From contig OZ218950.1 in the NCBI GenBank assembly GCA_965112735.1, forward strand, positions 1,364,001 to 1,428,000: a DNA stretch of 64,000 bases. Direction: 5' to 3'. Origin of the DNA: Phaeosaccion multiseriatum. Lineage: Eukaryota > Ochrophyta, other classes. Below the pieces are notes generated by a model that was given only the letters and a program-made list of their open reading frames with translations, was not told where the DNA came from and ran no database searches. This document shows, one piece after another, positions 55,880-64,000 of this stretch. Positions within the stretch are counted from its first letter, which is position 1. Each line of letters opens with the position of its first letter. The translations under genes and the position numbers were made by a program.

Positions 55880-57041
55880 GCACCCTCACCGCATGAAGCC
55901 GGGAAGGGTCACGAGCGAGCGTTCAGCCTTGCCTCCTTGCCGACGCGCACGCTCTCAACATACATTACCCCACCGTGCTCCAGAATGTGGTGTGCCTCTC
56001 CACCACAGCGTCATCCTCCAGGGTGAGCAGGTCGGGGTCTGGAACGACAAGGCAATCAATGTGCACATCCCATGACATTCGATCCGGCTCTCAGTCCTAG
56101 CAGGCGCAGAGGATACCACGGTAGGAGGGTGAGCCCGCGAACAGCTCAACGACAGGTCCCATGGCGAGAGTCTGGCAGGCTGTGGCAAGCAAAGATCCAA
56201 CGAACGTACTCCAAAGACGAGCATGTAAGGGAGTGGGCCTTCCTCCGGGCGGGCATCACGACCTACTTCAGTGCAGCAGAAGTTACCGCCACCAGCGCAA
56301 AGTACAAGATCAACCATAGCGGCAGCGTCACGAGGATGCTCTTGTCACCCAGCTGCAGCACGACTTCGCTGATGGCGAAACTCAGTAACGTGGCCAGGTG
56401 TACAGATGGAGAGCAAGTACACACGGCTGCAGCACCGGCATGAGCAGCATGGCGAATACTTGCAATGCACTGAGCTTCTCCGTCGACGCGCTGCCGGTTG
56501 CAATTTGCAGCAAAGGGCTGCCTCCAATCTGCCCCACCGCCGCAGTGGCCGGACTTGTTTGCAGCCTGCGGTCGCTAATGCTTCGTCGGGGCTCGTCCGC
56601 TCTAGTGGGATGCTCGCCAGGAGCATCACCATGGAAATGATATCCACACGAGGGGGCATGGAAGACACCCCTCCCTGTCCTTCAAGACAGATGGACCGTT
56701 CTTGGAGCTCGTCTCCCTCCTCTCGCACAACACTCAAAGCTCCAACCTCACAGTCCGCCGGAATGCTCGCGCCGGGCAGCGCCACGCAAAAGGCTCCGAG
56801 TAGCGCGATGTCACCGATTCGCACTGTGCCCGTTACACACGTAGCGCTGCCTGCCTTTCGCGTCGACCTCAAACATGCCCGTGATGGGGGCGGACGGAAT
56901 GCCTAGATGAGACTTCGTCCCGACGGAGAGCAACTCCGGCTCGTACGGGAACTCTGCGAAACTCGTCACACCCAGGTCAAAGCGAGCCCCTATGCTGGCC
57001 AGCCAAGCGTTCTCTGCCTGTGTCGCTACTGTAAAGGGCAT
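55880..57041 (-). pseudogene. Decayed Pls-like terminal membrane/acyltransferase domain
   Basis: Minus-strand fragments keep the order seen at the end of the PKS: a hexapeptide domain (LASIGARFDLGV, EPELLSVGTKSHLGI, then TGTVRIGDIALLGAFCVALP), a membrane segment (SILVTLPLWLILYFALVAVT) and a further domain (LRLLGLRAGSNVMG, DVHIDCLVVPDPDLLTLEDD, then VRVGKEARLNARS). DPDLLTLEDDAV is typical of these beta-helix domains. It is broken by a frameshift near 56845, a TAG at 56263-56265, a frameshift between NVMG and DVHID near 56075, and a TAA at 55965-55967. It lies tail-to-tail with the PKS, whose own terminal domain it resembles in plan but not closely in sequence. It could be the remnant of a second synthase or of an older domain copy. 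Confidence 0.7.
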
Positions 57042-57111
57042 AAGACCCCCCCCTCCTCCCCCTCGTCGTCGTCATCATCGTCCCCCCCCCCCTCCCCTAC
57101 TATCGTCCTTC

Positions 57112-60100
57112 TCATGGTTGTCCGAGAGGCAACAATCCGAGCTCTCTGCATGTGGCGGAGACAAACTGACGCACATCTATTGCTCGAGGGCGGAGGTTCG
57201 GGTTTCGCACTAAAGCGTATGCCAGGACTTGGGTCAAAGTGCCCCGCAGCTTCTCTTCCTCCTTCTTCTCCCCCTCCTCCTCCTCCTCCTCCTCCTCCTC
57301 CTCCTCCTCCATCTTCTTTTTCTTCTTCTTCTCCTCTTTCTCCTCCTCCGTCGCATCAAGCGTCGTTTCGCTTCTCGTATCACCCCCGCCGCCACTGCTG
57401 TTGCTGCTGCTGCTGCTTCTGTGACTCTGGTGCTCTCTGGCGTCGTTCCTTCTGCCCCCTCTGTAGTCGCCACCACCGCAGGACGGACTACAACGAGCTA
57501 CAACAGCTGCTGCTGCCGTAGCCGTATCACCAACTGCTCCATCATCATCAACACCATCCCCTTTCTCATCACCAAGGCTAAGCTGGAGAACGGTCATGCG
57601 CTGCGGTGGCGGGAGGGCGAAGGCATTGGACTGAAGCGTCACGAAGAATTCGCTATAGTCCATACCGTCGAATAGGAACTGAGGAGGGGGAGGGGGAGGG
57701 ATGGCAGTGGATGGAAAGAGACGAGGGGTGGGATGGAGGCGGGGGGGCGGGAGGGGGATGGCAGTGGATGGAGAGAGACAGGGGTGGGATGGGAGGGGAG
57801 GGGGAGGGAGGCATGGAGGTAGTGGTGGGGCGTGAGCGGGGGGCAATGGAAAGAGAGACAACGGGTAACATGGGATAGGATAGAGAAACTGCGTCCTCCC
57901 TATACAACTGCATACGACTCCCTTAGACTTCAAATCGAAGGTACTACAAGCCGGCCGGGAGCTCCCAACCTTCACGCCCCTCAAACTCGATCCCCATCCA
58001 TCCACTGCCATCCAACCTGTCCTGACACCAGCTCGTACAAGAGACAGCCCGCAGCCCACACGTCCACCGCAGCGGTTATTCGGAAGGGATTCCGAGTGCC
58101 ACCCTCGGTGTGAGCTGGGAAGGCATCATCAGAGGGGGCGGGAGGGAGGGAGGGAGGGAGGGAGAGGAGGGAGGGAGGGAGGGGAGGGGGAGAGGGAGGG
58201 AGGGAGGGGAGCGAGAGGGGGAAAGGGAGGGAAGGAGGGAGGGAGGGAGGGAGGGAGGGAGGGAGGGAGGGAGGGAGGGAGGGAGGGAGGGAGGGAGGGA
58301 GGGAGGGAGGGAGGGAGGGAGGGAGGGAGGGAGGGAGGGAGGGAGGGAGGGAGGGAGGGAGGGAGGGAGGGAGGGAGGGAGGGAGGGAGGGAGGGAGGGA
58401 GGGAGGGAGGGAGGGAGGGAGGGAGGGAGGGAGGGAGGGAGGGGAGTGGGAGAGGGAGGGCGTGGAGGGGAGAGGGAGACAGGAAGGAGGGAGGTGAGCG
58501 GAGGGGAAGTGAGATGATGCCGTGCGGGGGAGCGCACTCTACCATTTACTGAAATCGACGGGCCTCTACGGTTGGACTACGTCTTTCCCTCCTCCTCCCC
58601 CACGCACCTCGGAAAGAGTCCCTCCTCGCCGCAGCCATCGACTGCCATCCTCTTCCTCCTCCTCGTCCTCCTCCTTCTCCTCCTCCCTTGCCCCCCCTGT
58701 GGGCCGACACCGCCACAAGCTCTGGGGCCTGTATGCACTCCGTCCCTCGGGCCCTCGTGACCTCAAAAACGCGCTGCATTTGCTGCCATCGCTGTTGCTG
58801 TCCGCCCATCCCCACTGACTCCCATCCCTGCCCATACGCTTCCATCTCCTCCTCTGGCCCAAGGCGGTGCTCCGTGCCGATGAGAGCCTCACCAAAGTCC
58901 GTCACGCACACTAGTGGGGGTGGGGTGTGGGCAAGTGTCGTTTCAGAAGGGATCAACAAAGAGAAAGCAGGAATCAGAAAACAGAACACAGAATCAGAAA
59001 CAGAACAGGACGAAGTGTGACTCTCTTCCTTCTATGTCACACACACTTCCTCCCTCTTCCTCTCTCTGTCTTTCTCTGTCTGTGTCTGCGTGGGCAGCCT
59101 CGCACCAACCTGAGGGGATGAGGAACGCTGGACACTGAAGGGTCTCGGCTGTATCACCAACTGCTGCTGTATCACCAACGGCACTGGCAGGGCTGGGACT
59201 GGGAGGAAGACGCCTCACCATGACGTTATCGCACTTTAGATCAAAGTGCACAACGCCTCTCTCAGCCATAGCGGACACAGCGCAAAGGACTGAGGAGGAG
59301 GAGGAGGAGGAGGAGGAGGAGGAGGAGGAGGAGGAGGAGGAGGAGGAGGAGGAGGAGGAGGAGGAGGAGGAGGAGGAGGAGGAGGAGGAGGAGGAGGAGG
59401 AGGAGGAGGAGGAGGAGGAGGAGGAGGAGGAGGAGGAGGAGGAGGAGGAGGAGGAGGAGGAGGAGGAGGAGGAGGAGGAGGAGGAGGAGGAGGAGGAGGA
59501 GGAGGAGGAGGAGGAGGAGGAGGAGGAGGAGGAGGAGGAGGAGGAGGAGGAGGAGGAGGAGGAGGAGGAGGGTGATGATAGTGATGATGGATGAAAATGG
59601 TGATGATGACGGTGAGGAGGAGGAGCATGGTCTACGGCAAGATCGGATAGTAGTCAACGTTCTCTTGCAAGGTCGGCCTAAGGTACGACTTACCTTGCTC
59701 AAAGATGGCCAAATAAAGCCACACATCTTGCTTGCTTACTGCGACGGTCCTGCGGGCACGCCACTTCAGGTCAAAGCGGGGAGGGTGGAGGGAGGAGGAA
59801 GGCCGGGAACGGGTCAAGGCAGATAAACGCATACTAGGAGGAGGAGGAGGAGGAGGAGGAGGAGGAGGAGGAGGAGGAGGAGGAGGAGGAGGAGGAGGAG
59901 GAGGAGGAGGAGGAGGAGGAGGAGGAGGAGGAGGAGGAGGAGGAGGAGGAGGAGGAGGAGGAGGAGGAGGAGGAGGAGGAGGAGGAGGAGGAGGAGGAGG
60001 AGGAGGAGGAGGAGGAGGAGGAGGAGGAGGAGGAGGAGGAGGAGGAGGAGGAGGAGGAGGAGAAGGAGGAGGAGGAGGAGGAGGAGGAGGAGGAGGAGGA

Positions 60101-61021
60101 GGAGGAGGAGGAGGAGGAGGATGATGATGATGATGACGTTCCCCCTCTCTTCCTTCTCTCTCTCTCCTTCCCTCCCTTTCTCCCCTCTCCTCCCTCCCTC
60201 CCTTCCGGACTGACCTGCTTGAGGCTAACCTCACACCGCTCCAGCACCATCGTATAGTTCGTTTTTGTAACGCCAAAGTCGAGAAGGCGACACACCCCCT
60301 TCACATCCTTCAGCAACTGCAGTGCCCTCACCTCCGCAAACACGTCACAAAGCCCCGCCCCCCCGGGGGACTGAGCCCATAGAGGACCATCCTCCCGGGG
60401 GATGCGCTTGACCGCCACTGTACCTCTGCTGCCATTCTCACTATCATCACCATCTGTGAACGTGTTGTTGGTGTCAGGACAGCTGTTGCCCACCAAATTT
60501 CCCTGCCCCTGCCTCCTCATGGAAGGAGGTGCTCTCACAGCGAACACCTGAGAAGGGGTTGGAAGCGTATGGAGGCATATGGAGGTATTTGGAGGCATTT
60601 GGAGGCATTTGGAGGGTCAGGGTCAAAGAGTAGAGGTTGAGCCAGCCCCCGACGAGATGAGAATTACCCCACAAGACAGAGACTGACTGACTGACTGACT
60701 GGTTGATTACTGACGGACTGACTGCCTTCCTTCCTTCCTTCCTTCCTTCCTTCGTTCCTTCCACCAAGTGCTGGCTGACGGACTGGCTGACTGACCGACG
60801 GACTGACTGACTGACATCAGTTACTGACTGACCGACTCTGACTGACAGACTGACTGACTGATACCAGTAGTGAGGACTGAGTGACTGACCGACACCAGTT
60901 ACTGACTGACTGACTGACACACTAACTCACTGACTCACTGATACCGAGTCGACCTGACTGACCTACCAGACGCCAGGCATTGACTGACTGTCTGACTGAC
61001 TGACTGACTGACTGACTGACT

Positions 61022-61053
<32 letters not shown>

Positions 61054-64000
61054 GACTGACTGACTGACTGACTGACTGACTGACTGGCTGGCTGAATGAC
61101 TGATACCGAGTCGACTTGACTGACCTGCCCGAACCGTCCGGCGCCAAGTGTGGCCACCTCGTCTTGGTAAGAGGCCGCTTCGAATAGATCCTCACACGAG
61201 AGCTTTGCCAACAGCAGAGCAGGCTTATCCTTGCCTGGGGAGGGAAGGGGGGGGGGGCAGTTGGTGATACAGGGCAGGGCATAGATGAGTCACATGCATC
61301 AAGGATCACATGAAGCAAGGGAGAGGAGAGGAGGGGAGGGGGCAGGAATGAGACCAAATTGAGGGGAGAGACAAGGTGTGGGGCAACCCACTCATATCCC
61401 TTATCCTCCACTGCCATCGCCCCCCCCCCTCACCCCCTCCCATCCACTGCCATCCACTGCCATCCCACCTCCCTCCTGTGTCCTGACACCGTCCCCCCCC
61501 CCCCCTGTCCCTTACCTAAGCGGTGAAGATGCGCCACCAGCCCGGGAAGCACGTGTTTGTTCTCAGGGGTGCAAAGATGGCACTGGATGGATGGGAGGAG
61601 GGATAGACAGACAGATAGACAAACGCACAGCCAAGCGAGTGAGAGAGGGGTGACGAGCATCAGAGGCACCTTCCCCTTCCCCTCCCCCTCCCCCTGATGA
61701 CCTGATCCTGACAGCTGACAATCCTGCTCCGGACACCTACCTGCAGGCCATACAGCATGTTGAAGCCTCCTCCTCCTCCTCCTCCTCCTCCTCCTCCTCC
61801 TCCTCCTCCTCCTCCTCCCTGCTGCTCGTCACTCGCGCAGTAGCGGGGATCGAGATGGGAACCTGCTTACACATGCACACACCGCACAAGCGCACACGCA
61901 AAGAAGAACACCATCACACGTGCGCGCACACACACATATACACACACACGCACGCACACACACACGCGCGCGTGAGAGAGAGAGAGGCCGGGAGATGCAG
62001 ACGAGGAGGTCCCTATGTCAGTGAGCAAATGTCGTCAGAGGGCCTGCGGCTGTGCCACAGTCGAGCAGATCATTCCTACCCCCATCCACTGCCATCTCTC
62101 ACTCCAACCTCGTCCACTGCCGTCCTTAACTCCCGCCCCTTCAACTCTCATCCACTGTCATCCACTGCCATCCACTGCCATCCACTGCCATCCACTGCCA
62201 TCCCCCCCATCCCTCCCATCCCTTCCATCACTCCCACCCCATCCACACACGCACCTCCATCTGCCTGCCCCGAGCCGAGCACGAGCAGCAGCAGCAGCGC
62301 CGTCTCATGCAGTGCAATGTCTCGATAGAGCGGAATGGCAGAGCGGCGATGGGCGGCGTAGTGCTGCTTCATCACTACTGTATCCCCAACTGCTGCATAC
62401 CCCTTCTCCTCCTCCTCCTCCTCCTCCTCCTCCTGCTCCTCTTCCTCCTCTTCCTCCTCCTCCTCCTCCTCCTCCTCCTCCTCCTGATCCTCCTCCTCCT
62501 CCTCCGCCCCCTGCTCCCACTGCTGCTGCTGCTGCTGCTGTTGCTGCTGCTCCAGCCTCCTCTGCTGCCGCTGAGCAAGGCGATAGGAAGTGACTTCCGC
62601 TGGTGGAAGATCCTTCGGGGAAGGAGGCACCGAAGGTGGAGGGGGCTTTTCCTGGCGACGACGACCTCCTGCACCGATATCACCATCATCACCACCACAA
62701 CCACCACTGTCAGTTACCTTGACTGGTTTGATGCCCTCCTCACTTTCACTATGGGCAGGAGCAGCAGCACCACCAGCAGCAGCAGCAGCAGCAGTTGGTG
62801 ATACAGCAGCAGCGGCAGTGGGCTCGAGTGACTCATCCAGCAGCGAGCCCTGCGAGGAGTATGCATACAAGCGACAGTTGGCCCCGACGCTGCTGCCCCT
62901 GTCACTGCTGCTCGGCGCATCGCTATCCGACGACAGCAGCTGCACTGAGGCACCCAAGGCCCCGCTGGACTCCCCTTCACCCCCCCCAGGCGTCCCTTTT
63001 GCTTCGGCTACAGCTCCTGCTGCTCCCACGGCTTGCCCTTCTTCTCCTCCTCCTCCCCCTCCCAACAACCCCAACGAGGGAGCGGAGAAAGACAAGGAGG
63101 ACTGAAGCAGCAGCCGCGGAGAGGAAGAGGAGAAGTCGAACCCCCCCCCCTGCCCCCGCCGATACGCCTGCCCCTGCCCATTCACTGCCATCCCCTGTCC
63201 CCCCTGCTGGAAGTGCGGGCTCTGAAGGTTCATTCTTGGTAGAGAGGTCGTGGCACGAAAGGAGTCAGCGCTTGGTGTGGACTGGATCACGGGCACAATG
63301 TCGAAGCAGCACTCGCTGTCACTGTCATCATCATCATCATCACCACCATCATCACCATCATCATCACTGGATCTACTTCCATCGTCGCTGCATCCACTGC
63401 CATCGCTCTCTCTGCTGTCTCGACTGTCATCATGACGGTTATTGCTGTTGCCGTCTCTGTCACCCTCATCAACACCCTCATCATCATCGACGGCATGCTG
63501 CCGCTCCTCGTGCTGCTGTTGCTGCTGCTGCTGCTTCTTCACGTGTTGGTAATCATCTTCCTCCCCGTCCTCCTCCTCCTCCTCCTCCTCCTCCTCGTCA
63601 TCCTTCCGACTGTGCTCCACCAAGGTCTTGGCGCTGACGCTGCCTCCGCTACCGACCTGTGCGTGTTGGATGCTGCGCGAAGTGCTCATCATCATCAAGT
63701 TGGGCATCTCCTGCCCTCCCAAGTCGGCCGAGCTGGGCGTGTGCAGGTGGAGGGGCGCTTCGCACGCTGCTACGGCCACCTCGGATAGCCCCCCCGGGAC
63801 AGCAGCAACAACATCAGCAACAGCAGGAGCAGCAGTTGGTGACGCCCCAGCAGTTCGTGATACAGCAGGAGCAGCAGCAGCAGCAGCAGCAGCGTCTCTG
63901 CCCACCTCCGACCCGCCATCTGTGACACCGCCATCTGTGAGTCCGCCGCTTGACGTACCCATATTCATGCTTGTGCTCATACTCATCGTCACACTGCTCC
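57112..64000 (-). CDS. Ser/Thr-type protein kinase with long low-complexity N-terminus (5' end uncertain)
   Basis: Ten exons on the minus strand, all phases consistent: 63992 (ATG, or beyond the edge)-62255, 61862-61741, 61582-61516, 61234-61125, 60547-60215, 59763-59694, 59289-59110, 58910-58608, 58114-58017, 57678-57112; at least 1195 aa. The kinase core is complete: GAGRFGQVFAV, TVAVKRIPR, FAEVRALQLL, catalytic loop HFDLKCDN, VTDFGEAL, RGTECIQAPEL, DVWAAGCLLYELVSG, and a final RNPNLRPRAIDVRQFV, so it should be active. The first 580 residues are acidic, Ser/Asp-, poly-Glu-, poly-Gln- and Ala-rich; exon 2 carries poly-Gly and exon 10 has an acidic insert of about 100 residues inside the C-lobe. 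I cannot assign a subfamily; HFDLKCDN and the FLFDGMDYSEFFVTL segment suggest a tyrosine-kinase-like protist group. Introns are loaded with microsatellites. Confidence 0.82.
58141..58443. repeat. (GGGA)n array in kinase intron 8
   Basis: About 300 bases of nearly perfect GGGA repeat in the intron 58607-58115; TCCC, polypyrimidine, on the sense strand. Confidence 0.98.
59292..59572. repeat. (GGA)n array in kinase intron 6
   Basis: About 93 perfect GGA triplets, starting three bases from the splice acceptor of exon 7 (exon starts at 59289). On the sense strand this is an extended TCC polypyrimidine tract feeding directly into the acceptor. Confidence 0.98.
59836..60120. repeat. (GGA)n array in kinase intron 5
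   Basis: About 95 GGA triplets with a single interruption near 60062, within the intron 60214-59764. Confidence 0.98.
60680..61095. repeat. (GACT)n array in kinase intron 4
   Basis: GACT tetranucleotide repeats, perfect at 60980-61085 and degenerate elsewhere, with a short CCTT run (60727-60760). Intron 61124-60548. Confidence 0.95.
61771..61818. repeat. (CTC)n tract coding for poly-Gly in kinase exon 2
   Basis: Sixteen CTC triplets; on the minus strand the frame reads GGA, giving about 15 glycines between SDEQQ and FNMLYGLQ. Confidence 0.9.
62155..62205. repeat. Tandem CCACTGCCATC minisatellite
   Basis: Five tandem 11-12 base units (one reads CCACTGTCATC) in kinase intron 1. Single or double copies of the same unit recur at 57702, 57758, 58002, 61409, 61442-61466, 62084 and 63388, and near the left edge at 1168-1178 in reverse orientation. 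Confidence 0.85.
62400..62560. repeat. CTC/CTG triplet tracts coding for poly-Glu and poly-Gln in kinase exon 1
   Basis: CTC runs (about 62406-62508) are read as GAG, poly-Glu; the CTG run (about 62520-62555) as CAG, poly-Gln. Both keep the kinase frame open. Confidence 0.85.

Noticed and set aside
58076-58545. Gly-Arg-Glu or Pro-Ser-Leu repeat frames
   Set aside because: GGGA repeat in kinase intron 8; no start context, no domain.
59220-60276. Open frames of poly-Glu, poly-Pro, poly-Leu, poly-Gly or poly-Ser over 100 residues on both strands
   Set aside because: These are translations of pure GGA triplet arrays lying in introns of the minus-strand kinase; all frames of a triplet repeat stay open.

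Overview
This is eukaryotic nuclear DNA from a GC-rich, intron-bearing, gene-dense genome. A stramenopile alga is the best guess, with eustigmatophytes such as Nannochloropsis most similar in style. That placement is inference. It rests on a short-intron gene coding for a protein with a signal peptide ending ADA|F, the heterokont plastid-targeting junction, on compact divergent genes, and on a giant reducing type I polyketide synthase (PKS). I could run no database search.

Layout. 1-1910 (-): C-terminal part of a BUB1-like checkpoint kinase, cut by the left edge. 2053-3044 (-): small plastid-targeted protein. 3207-7569 (+): complete VPS45, eight exons, 570 aa. 8783-10234 (-): ankyrin-repeat protein with an N-terminal membrane segment. 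10264-12650: decayed coding remnants. 13444-55282 (+): one PKS gene. 55880-57041 (-): decayed copy of the PKS terminal membrane domain. 57112-64000 (-): Ser/Thr protein kinase, ten exons, 5' end uncertain at the right edge.

The PKS dominates the window. I traced 15 exons whose splice phases all agree, giving one predicted protein of about 12,984 residues. Its order is KS(Cys->Ser)-ACP | KS-AT-DH-ER-KR-ACP | KS-DH-ER-KR-ACP | KS-AT-DH-ER-KR-ACP | KS-AT-KR-ACP | KS-DH-ER-KR-ACP | KS-AT-DH-ER-KR-ACP | KS-ACP, followed by a terminal membrane region. That region has six hydrophobic segments interleaved with three hexapeptide-like soluble domains. It resembles the C-terminus of Pls/PosA-type non-ribosomal peptide synthetases such as epsilon-poly-lysine synthetase, and there is no thioesterase. 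The domain order predicts a mostly saturated chain with one internal hydroxyl, handed to a membrane-embedded acyl-transfer or condensation domain.

Modules 1/2 and 3-4/5-6 share near-identical multi-kilobase blocks, including an intron, so the gene has grown or been homogenised by recent tandem duplication or gene conversion. Introns of VPS45, the first part of the PKS and the right-hand kinase are packed with expanded microsatellites, whereas the later PKS introns are short and clean. I saw no tRNA, rRNA, CRISPR array or intact transposon.
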